Shown here in pieces: positions 9,123 through 17,013 of a DNA stretch of 64,000 bases (its first letter is position 1; every line of letters begins with the position of its first letter). Origin of the DNA: Prevotella pectinovora (GTDB lineage: Bacteria > Bacteroidota > Bacteroidia > Bacteroidales > Bacteroidaceae). The DNA is taken from NCBI RefSeq assembly GCF_000834015.1, contig NZ_JXQI01000021.1, forward strand, positions 1 through 64,000, given 5' to 3'. A program made the translations under genes and the position numbers. Below the pieces are notes generated by a model, which saw only the letters and a program-made list of their open reading frames with translations, made no database searches and was not told where the DNA came from.

Positions 9123-9947
9123 ATGGAAACAAAAGAACTCATAAAACAAGCCGAGATAAACCGCAGAAGGCTTATCGAAGTGGTCTACAATGCCAAGGCC
9201 GGACACATCGGCGGCGACCTGTCATGTCTCAATGTTATGACAGCACTCTATTTCGATATCATGAACGTCAGTCCAGCCGACGTGAAGAATCCCGACCGCG
9301 ACCGTTTCGTTCTCAGTAAAGGACATTGCGTGGAAGCACTCTATGTCACCCTTGAGGCAAAGGGATTCCTGAAGAAGGAAATCACCGACACGCTCGGAAA
9401 GTTCGGTTCCATACTCAGCGGACACCCCACCATTGAAGTGCCGGGCATCGAAGTGAACACAGGAGCGCTGGGTCACGGACTCTCTATCGGAGTGGGTATG
9501 GCACTGGCTGCCAAGATGGACAAGAGAGACTACAAGACCTTTGTGATGATGGGCGACGGCGAGCAGGGCGAAGGCTCTATCTATGAGGCTGCCATGGCAG
9601 GACATCAGTATAAGCTCGACAACCTGGTGGCTATCATCGACCGCAACCATCTGCAGATAAGCGGCAACACCGAAGACGTGATGGCTATAGAAGACATCGC
9701 GGCACGCTGGACAGCCTTCGGATGGGACGTGAAACGCATGGACGGTGACGACATGGAAGACATCATGAAGACTTTTGCCGCCATCGACTATACCAACCAC
9801 AAGCCACATCTCCTGATATCAAACACCACTAAGGGAAAGGGAGTGTCGTATATGGAGAATGTGGCAAAATGGCATCACGGTATGCCGAGCGAGGAACAGT
9901 ATCGCCAGGCACTCAGCGAGATAGACGAAAGAATAAAGAACCTTTAA
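9123..9947 (+). CDS. Transketolase, N-terminal (TPP-binding) subunit
   Basis: This 274-residue protein is the thiamine-diphosphate-binding half of a split transketolase. The TPP motif begins at GDGEQGEGS (about residue 142) and ends with the IDRN around residue 175. The GHIGGDLS and GALGHGLSIGVG substrate and cofactor loops are intact. The partner half follows after 21 bp, so the two should form one enzyme. Split transketolases occur widely, and some act on specific sugars (for example the AptA/AptB pair on apulose 4-phosphate). The kinase and isomerase downstream suggest a catabolic rather than a housekeeping role, but the substrate is not visible from sequence. Confidence 0.92.
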   Translation: METKELIKQAEINRRRLIEVVYNAKAGHIGGDLSCLNVMTALYFDIMNVSPADVKNPDRDRFVLSKGHCVEALYVTLEAKGFLKKEITDTLGKFGSILSGHPTIEVPGIEVNTGALGHGLSIGVGMALAAKMDKRDYKTFVMMGDGEQGEGSIYEAAMAGHQYKLDNLVAIIDRNHLQISGNTEDVMAIEDIAARWTAFGWDVKRMDGDDMEDIMKTFAAIDYTNHKPHLLISNTTKGKGVSYMENVAKWHHGMPSEEQYRQALSEIDERIKNL

Positions 9948-9968
9948 TACACACATTGATATAGAACT

Positions 9969-10895
9969 ATGATAGCTTGTAGAAAGAGTTTTACTGACAC
10001 TTTGCTTGAATTGGCAAAGCAGGACAAGGATATTATTGCTGTAACGACAGACGCACGCGGTTCGGTGACGCTCAACGACTTCGCCGACCAGCTGCCGGAG
10101 CAGTTCGTTGAATGTGGTATCGCTGAGCAAGACGCCGTGGGAATAGCAGCCGGTCTGGCACACAGCGGAAAGAAGGTATTTGCCTGCGGTCCGGCATGCT
10201 TCTATGTGGCACGCAGTCTGGAACAGGTGAAAGTAGACCTTGCATACAGTGAGAATCCGGTGAAGATACTTGGCGTGAGCGGAGGAGTGGCATACGGAGC
10301 ACTCGGAGCCACACACCACAGTCTGCACGACATCGCGGCATTGCGCACATTCCCGGGAATGAACATCGTGTTGCCATGCGACGCGCGCCAGACACGCAAG
10401 CTGGTGAAGCTGCTCGTGGATTTCCCACATCCTGTATACGTGAGAGTGGGACGTGCGGCAGTGCCCGACGTATATGAGAACGACGACTTCGACTTCCAGC
10501 TCGGCAAGGCAAACATGCTGCTCGACGGTAAAGACCTCACCATCATAGGATGCGGCGAGACCGTATACCACGCCCTTCAGGCAGGAAAGATGCTGAAGGA
10601 GCAGGGCATCAGTGCCCGTGTGCTCGACATGTCGTCGCTGAAACCTTTTGATGCCGAAGCCATCCGCAAGGCGGCAGAGGAGACAGGACGCATCATAACA
10701 GTGGAGGAGCACAGCCAGTTCGGCGGCCTCGGAGCCATCGTCACAGAGACGCTTTCGGAGAATCCGGTGCCCGTGCGCATCCTCGGCATACCAGACGAGA
10801 ATGTGGTTCACGGTACCAACAAGGAGATTTTCGCCCACTACGGACTCGATGCCGACGGCATAGTGAAGGCAGCCAACGACTTTCTCAAGAAATGA
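9969..10895 (+). CDS. Transketolase, C-terminal (pyrimidine-binding) subunit
   Basis: This 308-residue protein carries the pyrimidine-binding domain and the C-terminal transketolase domain. The catalytic glutamate that activates TPP is in VECGIAEQDAVGIAAG (about residues 46-61). The C-terminal part (DLTIIGCGETVYHALQAG onward) is typical of transketolase and DXS-type C domains. It overlaps the downstream kinase start by four bases (ATGA), indicating translational coupling. It completes the TPP enzyme with the preceding gene. Confidence 0.92.
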   Translation: MIACRKSFTDTLLELAKQDKDIIAVTTDARGSVTLNDFADQLPEQFVECGIAEQDAVGIAAGLAHSGKKVFACGPACFYVARSLEQVKVDLAYSENPVKILGVSGGVAYGALGATHHSLHDIAALRTFPGMNIVLPCDARQTRKLVKLLVDFPHPVYVRVGRAAVPDVYENDDFDFQLGKANMLLDGKDLTIIGCGETVYHALQAGKMLKEQGISARVLDMSSLKPFDAEAIRKAAEETGRIITVEEHSQFGGLGAIVTETLSENPVPVRILGIPDENVVHGTNKEIFAHYGLDADGIVKAANDFLKK

Positions 10896-12391
10896 CAAGA
10901 CAAATGGGTGATTATATCATAGCCATAGACCAGAGCACATCGGCAACAAAGGCGATGCTCTTCAATGACAGATGCGAGATGCTTCAGCGTGTCAACGTGG
11001 AGCACCACCAGTATTATCCCAAGGCTGGATGGGTGGAACACGACGCCGAAGAGATTTACGCCAATGTGATAGCTGCCGTGAAGCAGCTGATGAAGGATGC
11101 CGACATGGAGGCAAGCTACTCCATGGCAATCACCAACCAGAGGGAGACCGTGGTGGTGTGGGACAAGACCACCGGACATCCAGTATGCAATGCCGTGGTC
11201 TGGCAGTGCATGCGTGGCGTGGACATCTGCAACGAACTGAAGGCGCAGGGCTACGGACCGATGGTGATGGAGAAGAGCGGACTGCTCATCGACCCCTATT
11301 TCTCGGCGAGCGGAGTGAAATGGATTCTCGACAATGTGGAAGGTGCGAGAGAAAAGGCAGACCGTGGCGAACTGCTCATGGGAACGATGGACTCCTGGCT
11401 GATATGGAAACTCACCGGCGGGAAACGCCATGTCACCGACTATACCAACGCATCACGCACGATGCTGATGAATATACATACGCTGCAGTGGGACGACGAC
11501 CTGCTAAGACTCTTCGGTATCCCTCGCAGCATGATGCCGGAACTGTTGCCATGCGACGGCGTGTTCGGCGATACTGTGGTGGAAGGATTCTTCCTGCAGC
11601 CTGTTGCCATTGCCGGAGTGCTCGGCGACTCCCATGGAGCGCTGGCAGGACAGATGTGTTTCGAGGCAGGACTCGGAAAGGCAACCTACGGCACTGGGTC
11701 GTCGGTGATGGTGAACATCGGCGAGAAGGCGGCGCCAGCCCCCGACGGACTCGTCACCTCTATCGGATTTGCCGCCCTCGGAAAGGTGTTCTATGCCTTT
11801 GAGGGAAACATACACAGTACGGGAGCCACACTGAAATGGCTGCAGGAACAGCTCAAGATGATTGACTCGCCAGCCGACGTGGAGCCTGAGGCGCTGTCGG
11901 TGGCAGACAATGGCGGCGTGTATTTCGTGCCGGCGTTTGCCGGACTCGGCGCACCATGGTGGAACGACAAGGTGAGGGCTGCTGTGATGGGTATGACGCT
12001 CGCCACTACGAGAGCGCATTTCCTGCGTGCTGCCCTGGAGTCAATAGCATATCAGGTGAACGACCTCGTGAAGGCGATGACGGTGAAGGCTGGCATAGAC
12101 CTGAAGGAGATTCGTGTGGACGGAGGACCGACCAAGAACAGGTTCCTGATGCAGTTTCAGGCAGACTGTCTGAGAGTGCCGGTAAACTGTTCCGACGTTG
12201 AAGAGGCATCGGCATTGGGAGCCGTTGTCATGAACGGACTCTCTCGCGGCGTATGGAAGAGTTTCGATGAGGTGGCACGGTTGCGCCGCAGCCGATGGAC
12301 CGTATGTTCGCAGGACAACGAAGCTTGGATGGAGAAGAACATAGAGGGATGGCACAAGGCTGTGAGACAGCTCATCAATTCTCCCGAATGA
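10892..12391 (+). CDS. FGGY-family carbohydrate kinase, glycerol-kinase-like
   Basis: The 499-residue protein phosphorylates a polyol or ketose with ATP. The N-terminal phosphate-binding motif is IDQSTSATKAML. Residues that contact glycerol in GlpK appear conserved: Arg-Glu in NQRETVVVWD, Trp in VVWQCMRG, Tyr in IDPYFSASGVKW, and Asp in LGDSHGALAGQ. The C-terminal domain has GGVYFVPAFAGLGAPWW and VDGGPTKN. A start at the fifth residue (ATG at 10904) is equally plausible. Overlap with the transketolase half and the downstream isomerase suggest it phosphorylates a ketose that the transketolase cleaves, rather than acting in general glycerol use. I cannot exclude a true glycerol kinase. Confidence 0.85.
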   Translation: MTRQMGDYIIAIDQSTSATKAMLFNDRCEMLQRVNVEHHQYYPKAGWVEHDAEEIYANVIAAVKQLMKDADMEASYSMAITNQRETVVVWDKTTGHPVCNAVVWQCMRGVDICNELKAQGYGPMVMEKSGLLIDPYFSASGVKWILDNVEGAREKADRGELLMGTMDSWLIWKLTGGKRHVTDYTNASRTMLMNIHTLQWDDDLLRLFGIPRSMMPELLPCDGVFGDTVVEGFFLQPVAIAGVLGDSHGALAGQMCFEAGLGKATYGTGSSVMVNIGEKAAPAPDGLVTSIGFAALGKVFYAFEGNIHSTGATLKWLQEQLKMIDSPADVEPEALSVADNGGVYFVPAFAGLGAPWWNDKVRAAVMGMTLATTRAHFLRAALESIAYQVNDLVKAMTVKAGIDLKEIRVDGGPTKNRFLMQFQADCLRVPVNCSDVEEASALGAVVMNGLSRGVWKSFDEVARLRRSRWTVCSQDNEAWMEKNIEGWHKAVRQLINSPE

Positions 12392-12439
12392 AATAAACCT
12401 TCTACATGTAAAAAATAAGAAACAAAAGACAAGAACATT

Positions 12440-13867
12440 ATGAAGAAGAACAAAAAACAGTGTTTCGGTGTCATCATCGGCACACGTGCATATTTCAACT
12501 CTGAGCTTGCCAGAGACGTGCGCAAGCAGTTGCTGAAGACTTTGGACGCCGAGGGCTACGACTATGTGATACTCCCTGAAGATGCCACTCCTACGGGAAG
12601 CAGCAGCATAGAGACAAGAGAGGACGGACTGAAATGTGCGGAGCTGTTCCGCCAGAACCGTGACCGCATCGACGGCATCATCGTGTCGTTGCCTAACTTC
12701 GGTTTCGAGATCGGCATCATAAACGCAATCAGTGTTGCCGACCTGCATGTGCCGGTTCTTGTGCAGGCTTGCGACGACGAGAACGACAAGGTGGACCTCG
12801 ACAGCCGTAGAGACGCATTCTGCGGAAAAATTTCAGTATGCAACAACCTCTACCAGTATGGCATCCCATTCACAGACACCACTCTGCATACATACTCAAT
12901 ATATTCCGACCTGTTGGCAAAAGATATCAACCGCTTCGCTGCCGTATGCCGCGTGGTGAACGGACTGAAGCATGCCCGCATCGGTCAGATAGGAACTCGT
13001 CCGCTGGGCTTCAACACCTGTCGTGCGAGTGAGAAACTGCTGCAGGCATCGGGCATCACTGTGGTGCCGGCAGACTTGAGCGAGATTCTATATGCCGCAG
13101 AGGCGATAGAAGACAGCGACACCGACCTGCTCCGCCAGATGGAGAAGGTGGCAGGATATGCCGAGGTGCCTGAATCATACAGGGAGAAACTGCGTCTGCA
13201 GTGCAAGTTCGGCGTTGCCGTAAACCGTTGGGTAGAGGCAAACCAGGTGGATGCCGTGGCGATACAGTGTTGGGACTCGCTGGAGCAGAACTTCGGTTGT
13301 GCTGCCTGCGTCACCATGAGTATGCTCAGCGAGGCTGGCATACCGGCAGCCTGTGAGACCGACATTGCCGGTGCCGTGTCTATGCTCGCATTGACGCTGG
13401 CATCCAAAGAACCGTCGGCAATCGCCGACTGGAACAACAACTTTGCAGAAAACCGCAACAAGTGTGTATGCACCCATTGCGGAAACTTCCCTAAATCGTT
13501 CATCGGCAACGACAACCTGCGCCTTGGCCCGCTTGGCGTGCTCGGCCGCACGCTCGGCAAGATTAACACTTTCGGTGCCGTTTACGCCAAGGTGAGCGCC
13601 GGCGACTTCACCTTCTTCCGTATCTCTACCGACGATACAAAGGGAATGATAAAGGCATACGTGGGAGAGGGAAAGATGACCGACGATCCATACGGCATGG
13701 ATGGCTGCATCGTTGTCACCGAGGTGCCTGAACTGCAGAAGCTGATGAAGTATATCTGCAAGAACGGTTTCGAACACCATGTGGCACTCGTGCGTGCTGA
13801 TGTGGCAGGTGTCATCGAGGAGGCTCTCGACAGCTATCTCGGCTGGGACCTTTATGTGCATGAATAA
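12440..13867 (+). CDS. L-fucose/L-arabinose isomerase-like protein
   Basis: The 475-residue protein has the fold pattern of the fucose/arabinose isomerase family, which converts aldoses to ketoses using a metal ion. Family features include DGIIVSLPNFG, the C-terminal DAVAIQCWDSLEQNFG, the metal-ligand region AACETDIAGAVSM, and HCGNFPKSF. It is shorter than the roughly 590-residue FucI and nearer AraA in length, but it is not a clear orthologue of either. It follows the kinase by 48 bp and ends the operon before a terminator. With the neighbours it suggests isomerisation, phosphorylation and transketolase cleavage of one sugar. A Bacteroidales apiose, pentose or other uncommon sugar is possible. 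Confidence 0.8.
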   Translation: MKKNKKQCFGVIIGTRAYFNSELARDVRKQLLKTLDAEGYDYVILPEDATPTGSSSIETREDGLKCAELFRQNRDRIDGIIVSLPNFGFEIGIINAISVADLHVPVLVQACDDENDKVDLDSRRDAFCGKISVCNNLYQYGIPFTDTTLHTYSIYSDLLAKDINRFAAVCRVVNGLKHARIGQIGTRPLGFNTCRASEKLLQASGITVVPADLSEILYAAEAIEDSDTDLLRQMEKVAGYAEVPESYREKLRLQCKFGVAVNRWVEANQVDAVAIQCWDSLEQNFGCAACVTMSMLSEAGIPAACETDIAGAVSMLALTLASKEPSAIADWNNNFAENRNKCVCTHCGNFPKSFIGNDNLRLGPLGVLGRTLGKINTFGAVYAKVSAGDFTFFRISTDDTKGMIKAYVGEGKMTDDPYGMDGCIVVTEVPELQKLMKYICKNGFEHHVALVRADVAGVIEEALDSYLGWDLYVHE

Positions 13868-13915
13868 CACATACACACTGCAATAATAAATACATTTTTC
13901 ATAGATGATTAAAAA

Positions 13916-13962
13916 CGAAGAGGGGATGTTCCATGTGAATGGCGCATCCCTTCGCCTTTTTT
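13916..13962 (+). terminator. Terminator of the sugar operon
   Basis: A CGAAG...GGGATG stem pairs with CATCCCTTCG around a short loop and is followed by CCTTTTTT, a good intrinsic terminator after the isomerase gene. Confidence 0.75.
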
Positions 13963-14109
13963 CACATGTCTGGTAGAATGTCTGGATATTATGACCATTT
14001 GCCGCTTATTTGTGCATAAAAGTAAACCGGGTTATTCCATTTCGGATAATTAAAACACTCTATAACGCAATTTTAAAGATAGACTGATGATAATAACGAA
14101 TAAAATACT

Positions 14110-14118
14110 TAATTTTGC
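14110..14118 (+). promoter_or_regulatory. -7 box directly before rpoN
   Basis: TAATTTTGC matches the -7 consensus. Its last base is only 6 bases from the rpoN ATG, so transcription would begin near 14121 and the mRNA would be almost leaderless. No TTTG lies at the -33 distance. Confidence 0.5.
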
Positions 14119-14124
14119 ACCGTT

Positions 14125-15717
14125 ATGTCACAGAAGCTAATTCAAAGTCAGGAGCAGAAGACTGTTCAGGTGCAGCGACTCACGCAGCAGCAGATGCTTG
14201 CGGTGAAGATGCTGGAGATGCCGCTTACCGAACTGGAGCAGAGCATACAGGCAGAGATTGACGATAATCCCGCCATGGAAAGCTCTTCGCCGGATGATGC
14301 GGCATTTGCCGGAGATTCTGAAATGGAGTCTGCCGACACTTCGGCGTTTGCCACCAATGAAACCCCGTCTGCCGGTAATGAAGCGTCAGCATCCGCCGGC
14401 GACAGCGACGACACCGTAGACGAGGCATCCGCGGCTTTCGATGCGGCGACAGAAAGGGAGGAGAGGGCTTCGGCACTCGACGACGCACTGTCGAACATCG
14501 GTATGGACGACCGTATGCCAGATGCCGACTATCCGTCATACTACGGCAATGCCGACTCTGCCGACTATGAGGAGATGGTATATGGCGAGCAGGCTTCTTT
14601 CTACGACAAACTGAAGGAGCAGATGGTTGACGTAGACCTCGACGACCGTCAGAGGGAGATAATGGAATATGTGATAGGGTCGCTCGATGGTGACGGACTG
14701 CTGAGGAAGTCTGCCGACAGCATTTCAGACGAGCTTGCCATCTATCATAACATATACTGCACGGAGGAGGATGTTAAGAACGTCATCACCCTGCTGCAGA
14801 CTTTCGATCCTGCCGGCATAGGAGCTTCCGACCTGCGCGAATGCCTGCTGCTGCAGATCAGAAGGCGGCCCGACACTGAAATCACACGACTGATGCTAAA
14901 GGTCATTGACAAGTATTTCGATGAGTTCATGAACAAGCATTGGGACAAGATTGTGAAGCAGCTGAACATTCCCCCCACTACCGCCGACACGGTGTATTCA
15001 GAACTCCTCCGCTTGAATCCCAAGCCGGGGGCATCGCTCGGCGAGACCGAAGGCAGAAACATGCAGCAGATAACGCCAGACTTCATAGTGGATACCGCCG
15101 ACGACGGCACCGTGACATTCTCCATCAACAGCGGCCATGTGCCAAACCTGTATGTCTCGCCCTCGTTCACCGAACTGCTCAAGGGCTACAAGGCAAACAA
15201 GGCGTCGATGTCGCGACGCGACAAGGAGGCGCTGCTCTATGCCAAGGAGAAAGTGGAACGCGCACAGGGATTCATCGACGCCGTGAAGCAGAGGCAGCAC
15301 ACCATGTATGTCACCATGAAGGCGATAATCGACATACAGCGCAAATACTTCCAGGACGGCGACGAGAGCGACATGAAACCCATGATACTCAAGGATGTGG
15401 CAGACCGCACGGGTCTCGACATATCCACGATATCGAGAGTGAGCAACATGAAGTATGCTCAGACACGCTGGGGTACGTTCAAGCTCCGCCATTTCTTCAG
15501 CGACGGAATAAAGACAGAGGACGGCGAGGAGCTGTCCACACGCAAGATAAAATTGGCATTGAGGGAGGTAATCGACGGGGAAGACAAGTCGAAACCCTAT
15601 TCAGACGACGCCCTCACGAAGGTACTCGCCCAAAAAGGCTGTCCGGTAGCACGGCGAACGATAGCGAAATACAGGGAACAATTGGGAATACCGGTAGCAA
15701 GACTCAGAAAGAAATGA
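14125..15717 (+). CDS. rpoN: RNA polymerase sigma-54 factor
   Basis: Sigma-54 directs RNA polymerase to -24/-12 promoters and needs AAA+ activators. The 530-residue protein has the Gln-rich activator-interacting region I at residues 1-50 (LTQQQMLAVKMLEMPLTELE). A long acidic Asp/Ala/Ser-rich linker follows (about 55-120), then the core-binding and helix-turn-helix regions. Near the C-terminus is the RpoN box ARRTIAKYREQLGIPVAR. The start at 14125 is required to include all of region I. The gene overlaps the next one by four bases (ATGA). No activator or modulator gene is nearby in the window. Confidence 0.97.
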   Translation: MSQKLIQSQEQKTVQVQRLTQQQMLAVKMLEMPLTELEQSIQAEIDDNPAMESSSPDDAAFAGDSEMESADTSAFATNETPSAGNEASASAGDSDDTVDEASAAFDAATEREERASALDDALSNIGMDDRMPDADYPSYYGNADSADYEEMVYGEQASFYDKLKEQMVDVDLDDRQREIMEYVIGSLDGDGLLRKSADSISDELAIYHNIYCTEEDVKNVITLLQTFDPAGIGASDLRECLLLQIRRRPDTEITRLMLKVIDKYFDEFMNKHWDKIVKQLNIPPTTADTVYSELLRLNPKPGASLGETEGRNMQQITPDFIVDTADDGTVTFSINSGHVPNLYVSPSFTELLKGYKANKASMSRRDKEALLYAKEKVERAQGFIDAVKQRQHTMYVTMKAIIDIQRKYFQDGDESDMKPMILKDVADRTGLDISTISRVSNMKYAQTRWGTFKLRHFFSDGIKTEDGEELSTRKIKLALREVIDGEDKSKPYSDDALTKVLAQKGCPVARRTIAKYREQLGIPVARLRKK

Positions 15718-16331
15718 ATGTAAGAAACATCATAAGGCTGGCAAAAGGGGTGAGCCTCTTTTCCTCGCCGTTCTATCTGCCCGTCATAGGGTTGGCTGTT
15801 CTGTTCACGTTCAGCTATCTCAACCGCATGCCCTTGGGATACAAGCTCTTCGTGCTTTTCATAGCCTACATCTTCACGATACTGTTGCCGGTATCGCTCA
15901 TCAAGCTATACCATCGCTACCACGGATGGACACTCTTCGAACTTGGTGCCAGGGAGCAGCGTGTGATACCCTATCTCGTGTCGATACTCTGCTATTTCTT
16001 GTGCTATTACGTCATGATTTTCTATCATGTGCCGCATCTGATGGGCAGCATTGTGGTGGCGGCGCTTGTGGTGCAGATAGTATGTGCCATAGTGAACATG
16101 TGGTGGAAGATTTCCGTACACATGGCGGCGATGGGGGCAATGGCAGGAGCCTTGGCGGCATTCGGATTCAAGTTCATGTTCAATCCCGTGTGGTGGCTCT
16201 GCGGACAGTTCCTGCTCTCGGGCATGGTGGGCAGTGCGAGGATGATTCTCCGCCAGCACAATCTCCGCCAGCTCTACATCGGCTTCATAGTGGGAGTGTT
16301 GGTGGGATTCTTCACGGTGATATTCGTATGA
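15714..16331 (+). CDS. PAP2-like integral membrane protein
   Basis: This 205-residue protein starts at the ATG overlapping the rpoN stop. It has about six hydrophobic segments. WWKISVHMAAMGAMAG and ARMILRQHNLRQLYIGFIVG resemble the second and third motifs of PAP2-type phosphatases (the SGH and SRxxxxxHxxxD motifs). However, the Asp of the last motif is replaced, so catalytic activity is uncertain. It may act on a lipid phosphate in the membrane or have lost activity. Coupling with rpoN is positional, and no functional link is known to me. Confidence 0.75.
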   Translation: MNVRNIIRLAKGVSLFSSPFYLPVIGLAVLFTFSYLNRMPLGYKLFVLFIAYIFTILLPVSLIKLYHRYHGWTLFELGAREQRVIPYLVSILCYFLCYYVMIFYHVPHLMGSIVVAALVVQIVCAIVNMWWKISVHMAAMGAMAGALAAFGFKFMFNPVWWLCGQFLLSGMVGSARMILRQHNLRQLYIGFIVGVLVGFFTVIFV

Positions 16332-16455
16332 CACGCCTCAGTCTCTTTCTGAGGCAGAGTCTTTGATGCACCAGCAGCATTTCTCATCCGACGCTGTTCT
16401 CATGGGGATGTCTGGAAAATAAATTTGATAAGGACAACGATAAAAACATAAAGAT

Positions 16456-16965
16456 ATGAAACCATTAGTAAGTATTATAATGGGCAGCACCAGCGATCTG
16501 CCTGTGATGGAAAAAGCGATGAAGTTCCTGGATGATATGGAAGTGCCTTTCGAGGTCAATGCCCTCTCTGCACACCGCACTCCGGATGCCGTGGAGAAAT
16601 TTGCCAAGGAAGCGGCAGGACGCGGACTGAAGGTCATCATCGCCGGTGCCGGAATGGCTGCCGCACTGCCGGGAGTCATCGCAGCATCAACCACACTTCC
16701 GGTTATCGGAGTGCCTATCAAGGGTAGTGCCTTCGACGGTATGGACGCCATGCTCAGCATCATACAGATGCCTCCTGGCATACCTGTTGCCACGGTGGGA
16801 GTGAATGGTGCGATGAATGCCGCCATCCTTGCCGTAGAGATAATGGCTCTTGCCGACGCTTCTCTCGCAGAGAAGATGAAGAACTACAAGGATGGTCTGG
16901 GTGCCAAGATAGAGAAGGCAAACAAGGATCTTGCCGAGGTGAAATATAACTTCAAGACTAATTGA
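16456..16965 (+). CDS. purE: N5-carboxyaminoimidazole ribonucleotide mutase
   Basis: PurE (class I) moves the carboxyl group of N5-CAIR to give CAIR in purine synthesis. The 169-residue protein has the family motifs IIMGSTSDLPVMEKA near the start, SAHRTPD at about residues 44-50, AGAGMAAALPGVIA at about 65-78, and PVIGVPIKG. The Ser in GSTSD and the His in SAHRTP are the active-site residues of class I. The partner purK is not adjacent. ispG follows after 48 bp. Confidence 0.97.
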   Translation: MKPLVSIIMGSTSDLPVMEKAMKFLDDMEVPFEVNALSAHRTPDAVEKFAKEAAGRGLKVIIAGAGMAAALPGVIAASTTLPVIGVPIKGSAFDGMDAMLSIIQMPPGIPVATVGVNGAMNAAILAVEIMALADASLAEKMKNYKDGLGAKIEKANKDLAEVKYNFKTN

Positions 16966-17013
16966 TTTTCCCGTTTCGGGTCTAACTCCGAATCGTTAAA
17001 ATTCATAATCCCA

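Noticed and set aside
9819..10898. A 359-codon minus-strand frame opposite the transketolase genes
   Set aside because: The plus strand has intact TPP-enzyme motifs and overlapping starts, while the antisense frame has no recognisable domain.
14940..15713. Upstream extension of the PAP2-like reading frame through rpoN
   Set aside because: The frame is open by chance within rpoN. The true start is the ATG at 15714 that overlaps the rpoN stop, after which the hydrophobic protein begins.
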